Source: JAJPXC01 sp964510535 (GTDB taxonomy: Bacteria > Bacteroidota > Bacteroidia > Bacteroidales > Muribaculaceae). Taken from it: DNA of 64,000 nucleotides. Under the pieces are notes generated by a model. That model saw nothing but the letters and a program-made list of their open reading frames with translations, did no database searches and was not told where the DNA came from. Made by a program: the position numbers and the translations under genes. Shown one piece after another: positions 1 through 8,505 of the stretch (positions are counted from its first letter, which is position 1; each line of letters begins with the position of its first letter). The stretch is taken from positions 1 to 64,000 of the forward strand of contig CAZECG010000004.1 of NCBI GenBank assembly GCA_964510535.1. The letters are read 5' to 3'.

Positions 1-35
1 TCTTCCGCCTCTGTAAAATATATGCCTAAACACAG

Positions 36-69
36 GTTTATTACTATGCCCCGTTTATTACTATGCCCC
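36..69. repeat. 17-bp tandem direct repeat, two perfect copies
   Basis: The 17-base unit GTTTATTACTATGCCCC occurs at 36-52 and again at 53-69 with no spacer, followed by a degraded C-rich stretch up to about 90. It lies downstream of the tRNA terminator, outside any gene I can support. The likely origin is replication slippage. The rest of 1-96 holds nothing else I can identify. Confidence 0.7.
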
Positions 70-96
70 CCGGTTTTGCTGCGCCCCCCACAAAAG

Positions 97-126
97 AAAA
101 GCCGCTGCTTGAGGGCAACGGCTTTT
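97..126 (-). terminator. Intrinsic terminator of the tRNA-Arg pair
   Basis: Read on the minus strand, AAAAGCCGTTGC pairs with GCAGCGGCTTTT across a short loop, giving a 12-bp stem with one G-U pair and a T-rich 3' arm. It starts 10 nt after the last tRNA, which is where transcription of the minus-strand pair would end. Confidence 0.7.
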
Positions 127-135
127 AGCAGTTAG

Positions 136-209
136 TGACTCCTACAGGATTCAAACCTGTAACCTTCTGATCCGTAGTCAGATGCTCTATTCAGTTGAGC
201 TAAGGAGCC
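136..209 (-). tRNA. tRNA-Arg (anticodon ACG), second in transcription order
   Basis: The minus strand folds as a 74-nt cloverleaf. The acceptor arm GGCTCCT pairs with AGGAGTC (one G-U), the anticodon loop is CTACGGA with anticodon ACG, and the T loop is GGTTTGAATCC. The 3' CCA is not encoded. The ACG anticodon is expected to become ICG and read CGU, CGC and CGA. The gene is identical to its upstream neighbour. Confidence 0.95.
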
Positions 210-224
210 ATCCTTATCAGTTAG

Positions 225-298
225 TGACTCCTACAGGATTCAAACCTGTAACCTTCTGATCCGTAGTCAGATGCTCTATTCAGTTGAGCTAAGGAGCC
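225..298 (-). tRNA. tRNA-Arg (anticodon ACG), first in transcription order
   Basis: Same 74-nt sequence as the neighbouring copy, with anticodon ACG and an intact acceptor stem. The two genes are separated by 15 nt, and the flank TCAGTTAG/CAGTTAG is repeated too, so the pair looks like a recent 89-bp tandem duplication. They are probably co-transcribed toward the terminator at 97-126. Confidence 0.95.
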
Positions 299-524
299 AT
301 CCTTGTTTTGGATTGCGAGTGCAAAGTTAAGATAAATTTTTTTCTCGGCAAAACTTTTTAGGGGATATTTTATGGAATGTTTTGTATGTGTCTGTTTTGT
401 AGTTTATTGTAGACTGATTTGTATTATTGCTATTCTTGCGAGATTAACCGCTGGATTTGTAAATCGTTGGTTTATTGGCTCGATTTTCGTATCTTCGTAG
501 CAAAACACAATCTCTAACACTGAT

Positions 525-2036
525 ATGCAACAATTCATACTGAAGTCATTAGCCGTTGCCATAATTGCAACATCAATGTGTGTCCCCGCCCGCGGCGAGC
601 GACTCGTACTGCTCCACACCAATGACACCCATAGCCAGATTGACCCGCTTGATAGTGGCATGGGTGGTGTGTTCCGCCGAAAGGTGCTTGTCGACAGTGT
701 AAGAGCCGCTGAACCAAATGTGATGCTAATTGATGCCGGTGATGCTGTTCAAGGTACGCTGTTTTTCAATCTATACAAAGGTGAGACCGAGCATAAGATG
801 ATGAATCTTTTAGGTTATGACCTTGCGATACTCGGGAATCATGATTTTGATAACGGCGTGGATGCGCTTTCAAAAAATATCGAAGCCGATAGCGTGATAT
901 GGATTACTACAAACTATGACCTGAAAGGGTGTGCGCTTGACCGTTATTTCCAACCGTATTACATCAAGAAAGTCGGAGACAAGAAAGTAGGGTTTATAGG
1001 GGTGAATCTTGACCCTAAAGGGATGATTGCAGAGGGTAATTATGAGGGGGTTAAATATCTTGATGCGATAAAGGCGGCCAATGCTACGGCGTGGCATCTG
1101 AAGCATAATGAGAGGGTAGACGCTGTTGTCGCTGTCACCCATATAGGCTATGAGCCGATACCGGGACCCGGAGATGTTGAACTCGCACGCCAAAGCGAAG
1201 ATATTGATCTCATCATAGGAGGTCATACACATACGCTGATAAATCCGGCTGATGTAGGCAGTAAATATCCGTCAAAGGTGGTTAATGCCATCGGTGACAC
1301 GGTCGTAGTGGCGCAGGTGGGGAAATCGGGCCAGTATCTCGGCGAAAGTGTGATAGATTTTGACAGAGGCAGAATTGATTACCGCTTGATACCTGTCGAT
1401 TCCAGGCTTGATTCACGCGTAGACACGGCGTGGGGCGAAATATTGAAGCCATATCGCCAAGGTGTGGACTCTCTCATGAATGTTAAGATTGGTACGTCAC
1501 CTATCGCCCTTAACAACGATGAAGCTCCGTTGCTCAATCTCGTCAGCGATTTTGTGAAAAGTCGCGGCGACGGCATAAGCGACAAAGCCGTTGAGCTTGC
1601 AATTGTCAACAAAGGTGGTATACGCCGCAGTCTTCCGAAGGGAGCTGTCACAGAGGGTATGATAATGATGATGTTGCCTTTCAATAACTCAGTTTTGGTC
1701 ATGGACATAAAAGGTAAAGATTTAAAAGAGACCTTAGACATCATGGGTATCCGGGGCGGCGATGGTGTGAGCCGTGAAGTCAATGCGACAATGGGACCTG
1801 ATGGTCGTTGCACTTCTATTTTGATTGGAGGTAAACCCATAGATCCGGATAGGACATACAGGCTCGCTACCATCGATTATTTGGCCAACGGAGGTGACTA
1901 TATGGAGCCTCTGACCCGCGGAAAGGTTATTTCCCGCAGTGACAGCGTGCTTTATGACGACCTTATCGATTGGTTCCGCATTACCAATAAAGGGAAAAAA
2001 GTAAAAATAGACGCTACCCAACGTATGCACTATTAA
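525..2036 (+). CDS. Periplasmic metallophosphatase / 5'-nucleotidase (UshA-like)
   Basis: This 503-residue protein has a signal peptide (about 1-24, ending PARG) and both domains of the UshA/CD73 family. The calcineurin-like metal centre is visible as HTNDTH (31-36), GD (72-73), GNHD (104-107) and GGHTHT (232-237). The C-terminal 5'-nucleotidase domain runs from about 310 to the end. In many Bacteroides the two domains are separate genes; here they are fused. The expected reaction is hydrolysis of nucleoside 5'-monophosphates, or related phosphate esters, in the periplasm; the substrate is inferred. The stop lies 10 nt before the next gene, so the two are probably co-transcribed. Confidence 0.9.
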   Translation: MQQFILKSLAVAIIATSMCVPARGERLVLLHTNDTHSQIDPLDSGMGGVFRRKVLVDSVRAAEPNVMLIDAGDAVQGTLFFNLYKGETEHKMMNLLGYDLAILGNHDFDNGVDALSKNIEADSVIWITTNYDLKGCALDRYFQPYYIKKVGDKKVGFIGVNLDPKGMIAEGNYEGVKYLDAIKAANATAWHLKHNERVDAVVAVTHIGYEPIPGPGDVELARQSEDIDLIIGGHTHTLINPADVGSKYPSKVVNAIGDTVVVAQVGKSGQYLGESVIDFDRGRIDYRLIPVDSRLDSRVDTAWGEILKPYRQGVDSLMNVKIGTSPIALNNDEAPLLNLVSDFVKSRGDGISDKAVELAIVNKGGIRRSLPKGAVTEGMIMMMLPFNNSVLVMDIKGKDLKETLDIMGIRGGDGVSREVNATMGPDGRCTSILIGGKPIDPDRTYRLATIDYLANGGDYMEPLTRGKVISRSDSVLYDDLIDWFRITNKGKKVKIDATQRMHY

Positions 2037-2046
2037 GTTAACAAAG

Positions 2047-5019
2047 ATGAAACGTCTTTTCCTGCTCTCATCGCTATGTCTTGCGGCACACCTCTTTGCT
2101 TATGCAGCGGAGCTGTCTCTTTTGCATCGAGCCGACACTGAGGCCGGTCGCCGTTGGGTCGATTCGGTCTATAACACGTTGTCGCCGCGCGACAGGATTG
2201 CCCAATTGTTTGTTCCGATTGTTAATCCCGCGTCGGGGGAGGCGAGCCGCAATTCCATAAAACTGCTTGTCGGCGGCAATCATGTCGGCGGTCTATTGTT
2301 TAATGCGGGGACGATAGCTCAGTTTGCCGACTTGACATCCTATGCCCAGTCACTTTCGCAGGTTCCGCTCATGATGACTCTTGACGGAGAATGGGGACTG
2401 TCGATGAGAGTGAAAGACACACCCCGCTTTCCTCATAATATGGGTTTGGGGGCTATTGCCAACGAACGATTATTGTATGACTATGGTCGTGAAGTCGCTC
2501 GTGAGTGCCGGCTTATGGGCATATCGGTCAATTTTGCCCCGGTGCTTGATGTAAATTCCAATCCCGAAAATCCAGTGATAGGTTATCGCTCATTCGGCGA
2601 AAATCCATCGAAAGTAGCGTCGCTTGGCATTGCCTACGCCAAAGGTCTTCAGGCCGGAGGAGTGATGGCCGTGGGGAAACATTTTCCGGGTCATGGTGAT
2701 ACATCGACCGATTCACATAAAACGCTATCCACAGTTAACCATGACAGAAATCATCTCGACTCAACCGATTTACTTCCATTCAAACGCTATATCGACGAAG
2801 GGCTTGACGGTGTCATGGTGGGGCACCTTAACGTCCCGGCCTTAGATTCATCAGGCATGCCCGCATCTCTATCCCATATAATCACGACAGGGCTGCTAAA
2901 AGAACGCATGGGTTTCAACGGGCTTCTGTTTACCGATGCTCTGGCGATGAAAGGTGCGGTTTCCAATCAAAATAAATGTGTCGCAGCTCTGCTCGCCGGG
3001 GCTGATATACTTCTCGGGTCGGGGCAACCGGCATCTGACATCAAAGCTGTTGAGAAAGCCATACGCGATAAGCTCCTCAGCCAAAAGATGATTGATGACC
3101 GTTGCCGCAAAATGCTCGCCTACAAATATGCGCTCGGACTGTCGTCACCATCAACAATTACGCGCCAAGGGCTTGACAAGGCGATAAACTCCCCGCAAGC
3201 CGATGCGGTCAACCGACGTTTGGCAGCGGCGTCAATGACTGTCGTACGCAACGACGCCAATTTGCTCCCAATCGGCGACCTCGCCGGGAAGTCGATAGCC
3301 GTTGTCAGTCTGGGTGCAGCCGCCGACAATACTTTTTCAAGATATTGCGCTAAATATGCGGGAGTTGACAATTACGCAAGCGACGGGACTCCTTTCTCGG
3401 CGGCCAAAATGTCGCAAATTAAGAAACACGATATAGTCATAGTCGGAATATTCAATGACCATGCTTCGACGCGCAGTCTATTGGCGCAATTGCATCCGGT
3501 GAATAATGTGATTCCGGTGTTTTTTGTCAATCCATACAAAATGGCCAAATTCTCGGCATCTTTACAGCACGCCGAGACGCTGATGATAGCCTACGATGAC
3601 ACTCCCTATACCCGCGAATATGCGGCACAAGCTATTTTTGGAGGTGTCAATGTCACAGGCCGTTTGCCGGTAAATCTCAAAGGCATTGCTCCGATGGGTA
3701 CCGGGGTCAAGCTGTCGAAAACCCGTCTTGGCTATACATCCCCCGTCATGGAAGGGTTGCAAGAATGGCTCATAGACAGCATCGACTCGCTTGCCAATGC
3801 GGGATTGCGCGCCAAAGCGTTTCCCGGTTGCCAGATTCTTGTTGCCAAAGGAGGAAACGTCATAATCGACAAGTGCTATGGCACACTCGATTACCATCAT
3901 CGCGCCCCAGTGGCCGATGGGACAATCTATGATCTCGCGTCGGTGTCCAAAGCTGCAGGAACACTCCCCGGGGTGATGGCGGCTTACGATGACAAACTGT
4001 TCTCGCTCGACGACTGCGTGTCGAAACACATCCCGGCACTAAAAAATGGAGACAAGGAGGGGATTACCGTGAAGCAATTGCTCTATCATGAATCGGGGAT
4101 GCCAGCTTCACTCAATATGTTTCAGACAATGATGGATACAGCGAGCTATTCCGGCCAGCTTATCACTGCGAGAAAAACGACAGCAAACCCAATTAAGATA
4201 GCCAACAAGGCTTACGGCAATGCATCAGCCCGATTGCGTCGCGACATAACATCGCCCCATCACTCGGCTGCCACACCGATTGAAGCGGCTAAGGGCATAT
4301 TTGTAGGCAAAGCAACCTACGATACGATAATGAACCGCATCTACAATGCCCAGTTGCGTCCAAGCAATAAGTATAACTACAGTTGCCTTAATTTCGCATT
4401 ACTCACCGACATGGAGCAGCGATTGACCGGCATGGGGCATGACAGTTGGGTCGCTCAGCGGATTTTCGCTCCGCTCGGAATGTCGCATACAACATATCGG
4501 CCACTTGATAACGGATTTAGCACCTCGGAGGTAGCACCGACTGAACATGACACCTTTCTGCGTCGTCAGACTCTCCGCGGCTATGTGCATGACGAACTTG
4601 CCAATATGTCAGGGGGCGTCCAGGGCAATGCCGGGCTCTTTTCAACTGCCGACGATCTCGCCAAGCTTTGTCAGATGTGGCTTAACGGTGGCATTTACGG
4701 TGGTATCCGCATCTTGTCGGAACCGACTGTCAAGCTGTTCACTACAAGTAAAAGCCCTACCTGCCGTAGAGGTCTCGGATTTGACAAACCCGATATTGAC
4801 GACCCGCAATCATCGCCGACCACAGAATTAGCGTCACCGTCAACGTTTGGGCATTTGGGATTCACTGGCACCTGCTTTTGGGTTGATCCTGAAAACGATT
4901 TGATTTTCATATTTCTCACCAATCGAGTTAATCCAACCCGTGACAATGACGCATTTTCGCAATTGAACATACGCCCTCGCCTGTTTGAGCAGGTTTATCG
5001 CGCTCTCCCTCCGAAATAA
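2047..5019 (+). CDS. GH3 beta-N-acetylhexosaminidase fused to a serine beta-lactamase-like domain
   Basis: The 990-residue protein starts with a signal peptide (about 1-21). The N-terminal GH3 barrel (about 35-360) carries the NagZ signature KHFPGHG (211-217) with the D222-S-H224 acid/base loop, and the probable nucleophile D297 in FTDAL. A GH3 C-terminal region follows to about 545. The last 400 residues are a class C beta-lactamase/esterase fold with SVSK (S632, K635), YSC at 778-780 where YxN is usual, and HLGFTG near the end. The family is known from Bacteroidetes. Cleavage of GlcNAc from muropeptides or glycans together with a peptide- or ester-cleaving activity is inferred. It ends convergently with the S41 protease gene. 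Confidence 0.88.
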   Translation: MKRLFLLSSLCLAAHLFAYAAELSLLHRADTEAGRRWVDSVYNTLSPRDRIAQLFVPIVNPASGEASRNSIKLLVGGNHVGGLLFNAGTIAQFADLTSYAQSLSQVPLMMTLDGEWGLSMRVKDTPRFPHNMGLGAIANERLLYDYGREVARECRLMGISVNFAPVLDVNSNPENPVIGYRSFGENPSKVASLGIAYAKGLQAGGVMAVGKHFPGHGDTSTDSHKTLSTVNHDRNHLDSTDLLPFKRYIDEGLDGVMVGHLNVPALDSSGMPASLSHIITTGLLKERMGFNGLLFTDALAMKGAVSNQNKCVAALLAGADILLGSGQPASDIKAVEKAIRDKLLSQKMIDDRCRKMLAYKYALGLSSPSTITRQGLDKAINSPQADAVNRRLAAASMTVVRNDANLLPIGDLAGKSIAVVSLGAAADNTFSRYCAKYAGVDNYASDGTPFSAAKMSQIKKHDIVIVGIFNDHASTRSLLAQLHPVNNVIPVFFVNPYKMAKFSASLQHAETLMIAYDDTPYTREYAAQAIFGGVNVTGRLPVNLKGIAPMGTGVKLSKTRLGYTSPVMEGLQEWLIDSIDSLANAGLRAKAFPGCQILVAKGGNVIIDKCYGTLDYHHRAPVADGTIYDLASVSKAAGTLPGVMAAYDDKLFSLDDCVSKHIPALKNGDKEGITVKQLLYHESGMPASLNMFQTMMDTASYSGQLITARKTTANPIKIANKAYGNASARLRRDITSPHHSAATPIEAAKGIFVGKATYDTIMNRIYNAQLRPSNKYNYSCLNFALLTDMEQRLTGMGHDSWVAQRIFAPLGMSHTTYRPLDNGFSTSEVAPTEHDTFLRRQTLRGYVHDELANMSGGVQGNAGLFSTADDLAKLCQMWLNGGIYGGIRILSEPTVKLFTTSKSPTCRRGLGFDKPDIDDPQSSPTTELASPSTFGHLGFTGTCFWVDPENDLIFIFLTNRVNPTRDNDAFSQLNIRPRLFEQVYRALPPK

Positions 5020-5065
5020 CCGCAGACATTGTTGGCTGAGGCTTATGGAAAGTGAGTGTCCGCAA

Positions 5066-5115
5066 ATGAACTGCACCCCAAAAGTTTTTTGTCGAACTTT
5101 TGGGGTGCAGTTCAT
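5066..5115. terminator. Long perfect palindrome between convergent genes; likely bidirectional terminator, possibly IS-derived
   Basis: A 21-bp perfect inverted repeat (5066-5086 with 5095-5115) encloses the 8-nt loop TTTTGTCG. It sits between the ends of the convergent GH3 and S41 genes, so it can terminate transcription in both directions. The arm sequence ACTGCACCCCAAAAGTT resembles terminal inverted repeats of some IS3-family elements, from memory and unchecked. No transposase is nearby. Confidence 0.6.
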
Positions 5116-5130
5116 ATTTATAGAAACCGA

Positions 5131-8100
5131 TTATTTTTGCGGCAGTTCTTTTAATAATTCAGCGACAGCACGTCGCAATTGCTCATCTTCTCCTGTCACA
5201 ATCGCCTCGGGTGAGTTGGCGATTTTCACGTCGGGTTCCAGTTGAGAGTTTTCAAGATAGTTGCCTTCGGCTGTCCGATAGCCGATGACTGGTATTCCAT
5301 AGACCATGGTCGGATCCTGCATCGTCACCCAATTGACGCTGGTCATTGTCCCCGGTACAGGCATACCCACTAATTTGCCGATACCCTTGTGTCGGTAGAC
5401 CCATGGCGTTCCATGCGCATTGCTATAGCAAGCTTCAGACATCAGCATCACGCTCGGCTTATTCCATCGTCGGCTCGGCATATCGCACACATCTTGTCCT
5501 CTGATTACTTGAGTGAGATATTTTTCTCCGCTCAGTAGCACCTCGATATCTTCATGCAGACGGCCGCCCCCATTCCAACGTATGTCGACAACCACACCTT
5601 CGCGGTTATTGTATCGGCCAAGCATCTCGCTATAGGCCTTGCGGAAACTTTCGTCGTTCATCGATGAAATATGCACATATCCGAGCCTCGCGTTAGACCA
5701 CCGGTCAACGTCGGCGGCGCGTGCTTTCACCCACCGTTCATAAAGCAAATCGCTCATTTTGCTGGAGCCGATAGGAATCACTACTTCTTCCCAACGTTTG
5801 CCGTTTGATGGGTCATAAAGCCCAATGAGGGTTTTCTTCCCGGTGAGGTCGGTGAGCAGCGAGGCGTAATCGGTGTCACCGGTCAAAATCTCGGAATTGA
5901 CGCTCTCTATGACATCGCCCGGTTTCACTTTTGTGGATGCGTTTGCGAACGGGCCGCCCGCTACGATTTCGTCGATTTTAAGCCCCGGGCCTTCATAGTT
6001 CCAGTCATATAGTAAACCAAGCGAGGCTGTACGGTCAGCACCGGGCGCGGTAGGGCGGTAGCGGCCTCCGGTGTGGGATACGTTTAGCTCGCCAAGCCAT
6101 TCGCTGAGTAATTCAGCGAAATCGTAATTGTTGTCGATGTGTGGAAGAAAGCGGCGGTAAGCGGCCGTCATGCCATCCCAGTCGACACCGTGCATATTCT
6201 TGTCGTAAAACCGTTCGCGCTCTTGCAAATATGCGTCGTTGAACATATATTCTCGTTCAGCGGCGGCATCGAGTTTCATCACGGCGTTATATGTCACAGA
6301 ACTGATTTTCTCACTTTTCAGTTCCATCTTCTTAATTGTCGACGCCCCTGCGATAAACAGGTTCTTGCCATCGTTATCGGGCAAGAGATAGCGGGCGTTG
6401 TCTCCTACTTTTCCGACTAATTTAGCTTCATGTTTCCTTAGCGAGATTTTCCATAAATCGAGTCCCTTTTCATACTCGGTCAGATAATAGAGCGTTTCGC
6501 CGTCGGGTGTGATATATGCGTCGGTCATCGGCGACGATGCCGGAGTGAGTCTGACAAGTCTATTGTCAAGCCCGGCAGGTTCCACAATGCTTTTTTTCGC
6601 CTTGTTTTCGTCAGCCTTTTCTGAAGCCGTTTCATCTTTGGCACCTTTTTTCTTGGATTTGTTTTTGGCGTTTGTGGTGGTCGCAGGTTTCTTCTTGGCC
6701 GCTTTCTCAGCTTCTTTTTTGATTGCGTAGTCTTGCTCGCTCAGGTTGTAACGGTCAAATGCGTCTTGGTTTAGGAACAGCAACATAGCGTCATACTGAG
6801 ACCCCCATGAGGCATGATTCCTCATTCCATAGCGTTCCGATAGGAACAAAATCGCCTGTCCGTCCATAGCCCAGCGCGGCATCTCGTCGAAGTATCCTGA
6901 ATGTGTCAGGTCTATCACCTTGCCCGATGCGACATTGATTAAAGCTATGTCGGTGTAGGGGTCGCGTCCGTTCATGACGGCTTCCATCACAATCCACTCG
7001 CCATCGGGACTCCAAGAATAGTTGATTTTGCCGCTGCGGCGCGGTGTCAAGGTGGAGTCGGTCAACTGCTTCACCGACTTGCTTTTGGTGTCCATCACCA
7101 TCAGCCGATTACGCTCTTGGATAAAGGCGAGTTTCGAGCCGTCGGGGCTGTATTGTGGCTGGGTGCGTTCCACCCCGTCGTCGGTGAATAGCGCCACCTC
7201 GGTTATTTTGGTCGCATTGGGGAAATCCGGGTCTTCCTTGCGCGCCAATGTAGCCTGATATATATTGTTTAACCCTGAGCGGTCGCTTGCATAGACAATC
7301 GAGCGTGCGTCAGGCCCCCATGCGACATGGCTCTCCGCTTGCGGCGTTACGCTCACCTGGCGCGTTGTCGGGTATTCCACGGATGTTGCGAACACTTCTC
7401 CGCGCGCGGTCAGAGCGAGCGATTTTCCGTCGGGAGCGACAGCCAGCGATGTTGTGCCTTTTTTTATGGACATTTTTTTTGTTTGCTCTCCCCAGTCCTC
7501 AATAATCTCAATGTCAACTTTTTGCGGAGTGGAATTGCCGCGTTTAATGTATATTTCACCATCATAAGCCATCGCCAGAGTGCCGTCAACAGCTCCCGAT
7601 AGGAATCTCACCGGGTGAGTGTCGAAATCGGTTAGTCGTGTGATGGCTGAGGGATTATCAGCCGGGAATGAATACAGGTTCATAGACCCTCCGTCGCGTT
7701 CGCTCAGCAAAAAAATGGTTTTGCCGTCGGGCGAAACCCACGGATTGCGATCCTCTCCTCCCCGGGCGGTAAGATTGGTATGCTTCCCGGTTGCGAAGTC
7801 ATATCGCCAGATGTCTCGGGTCACCGATGAAGTGTGATGCTTCCTCCATTCGTCCTCAAATCCTTTTATATCTTGGTATACCATCCATTTGCCGTTGGGG
7901 CCGAAAGCGGGCATCTGAGCCGGAGTGCCAAGAACTTGTCTAACCACTCCGCCATTAATAGGCACTCGGTATAGCTCGGTCATTCTGGCGGATGGGTGCA
8001 TCGCGCTTTTGGCTGGATCCTGTATCGATGCCGAGAATAGCACCGCCAAGCCGTCGGGAGTGAAGGCTTCGGCTATCTCGTTAGCTGAATTTGATGTAAG

Positions 8101-8412
8101 CCTTTGTGCTTGCCCACCGGCGGCATCCATGACAAAAATGTCGAAATTCCCATGTCTGTCGCTTGAAAACGCTATTTTGGCACCGTCAGGCGACCAAACG
8201 GGGTTAGATTCATAAGACGGTTGTGATGTGAGCCTCGTGGCTCGGCCGCCCGTTACTCCGACTTTGTAAATGTCACCTCGATAGGTGAAAGCGATTTCTT
8301 TACCGTCAGGCGAAATCTTGACATCACGCATCCATAACGGCGTGACCGCCTGTAGCTGCATTGCGGCCATTGCCAATGCCGCCAATGCCGCCATTCTGTG
8401 CTTATTGTTCAT
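5131..8412 (-). CDS. Tricorn-like S41 family protease with WD40-like propeller and PDZ domain
   Basis: The 1093-residue protein has a signal peptide (about 1-22). Next comes a long series of WD40/TolB-like propeller repeats, seen as recurring SPDGK and SPDGS motifs up to about 560. A Lys/Ala-rich low-complexity linker follows (around 585-640), then more propeller, a PDZ-like segment, and a C-terminal S41 core with GVVVDIRWNGGG. The probable nucleophile is S997 in CYSNAHG, and E1054 is a candidate charge-relay residue. The order matches tricorn core proteases; the signal peptide places it in the periplasm. The likely job is processive cleavage of peptides. The start is the first ATG and gives a clean signal peptide. 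Confidence 0.9.
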   Translation of the reverse strand: MNNKHRMAALAALAMAAMQLQAVTPLWMRDVKISPDGKEIAFTYRGDIYKVGVTGGRATRLTSQPSYESNPVWSPDGAKIAFSSDRHGNFDIFVMDAAGGQAQRLTSNSANEIAEAFTPDGLAVLFSASIQDPAKSAMHPSARMTELYRVPINGGVVRQVLGTPAQMPAFGPNGKWMVYQDIKGFEDEWRKHHTSSVTRDIWRYDFATGKHTNLTARGGEDRNPWVSPDGKTIFLLSERDGGSMNLYSFPADNPSAITRLTDFDTHPVRFLSGAVDGTLAMAYDGEIYIKRGNSTPQKVDIEIIEDWGEQTKKMSIKKGTTSLAVAPDGKSLALTARGEVFATSVEYPTTRQVSVTPQAESHVAWGPDARSIVYASDRSGLNNIYQATLARKEDPDFPNATKITEVALFTDDGVERTQPQYSPDGSKLAFIQERNRLMVMDTKSKSVKQLTDSTLTPRRSGKINYSWSPDGEWIVMEAVMNGRDPYTDIALINVASGKVIDLTHSGYFDEMPRWAMDGQAILFLSERYGMRNHASWGSQYDAMLLFLNQDAFDRYNLSEQDYAIKKEAEKAAKKKPATTTNAKNKSKKKGAKDETASEKADENKAKKSIVEPAGLDNRLVRLTPASSPMTDAYITPDGETLYYLTEYEKGLDLWKISLRKHEAKLVGKVGDNARYLLPDNDGKNLFIAGASTIKKMELKSEKISSVTYNAVMKLDAAAEREYMFNDAYLQERERFYDKNMHGVDWDGMTAAYRRFLPHIDNNYDFAELLSEWLGELNVSHTGGRYRPTAPGADRTASLGLLYDWNYEGPGLKIDEIVAGGPFANASTKVKPGDVIESVNSEILTGDTDYASLLTDLTGKKTLIGLYDPSNGKRWEEVVIPIGSSKMSDLLYERWVKARAADVDRWSNARLGYVHISSMNDESFRKAYSEMLGRYNNREGVVVDIRWNGGGRLHEDIEVLLSGEKYLTQVIRGQDVCDMPSRRWNKPSVMLMSEACYSNAHGTPWVYRHKGIGKLVGMPVPGTMTSVNWVTMQDPTMVYGIPVIGYRTAEGNYLENSQLEPDVKIANSPEAIVTGEDEQLRRAVAELLKELPQK

Positions 8413-8443
8413 TGGTTTAATATTTCATATGAAATTAACACTC

Positions 8444-8475
8444 CAAAGTTACAAATTTTTGTTATCTTTGTGAAA
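8444..8475 (-). promoter_or_regulatory. Probable promoter of the S41 protease gene
   Basis: On the minus strand, TAACTTTG (8444-8451) matches the Bacteroidetes -7 box TAnnTTTG. A TTTC (8472-8475) lies 20 nt upstream, one base from the -33 TTTG. It overlaps the divergent promoter of the DUF4301 gene. Confidence 0.55.
8463..8470 (+). promoter_or_regulatory. Probable -7 box of the DUF4301 gene
   Basis: TATCTTTG matches TAnnTTTG on the plus strand, 36 nt before the ATG at 8506. No clear TTTG -33 element is present. It lies inside the spacer of the divergent S41 promoter, so the two promoters are interlocked. Confidence 0.5.
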
Positions 8476-8505
8476 TCACATGACCCTAAAGAAAACACTA
8501 CCCTC

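Noticed and set aside
404..661. An 85-codon minus-strand open frame before the 5'-nucleotidase gene
   Set aside because: It crosses into the 5'-nucleotidase reading frame and shows no family similarity.
5066..5115. An intact miniature transposable element
   Set aside because: The arms are separated by only 8 nt, and no target-site duplication can be recognised at the ends, so a terminator, possibly IS-derived, is the safer call.
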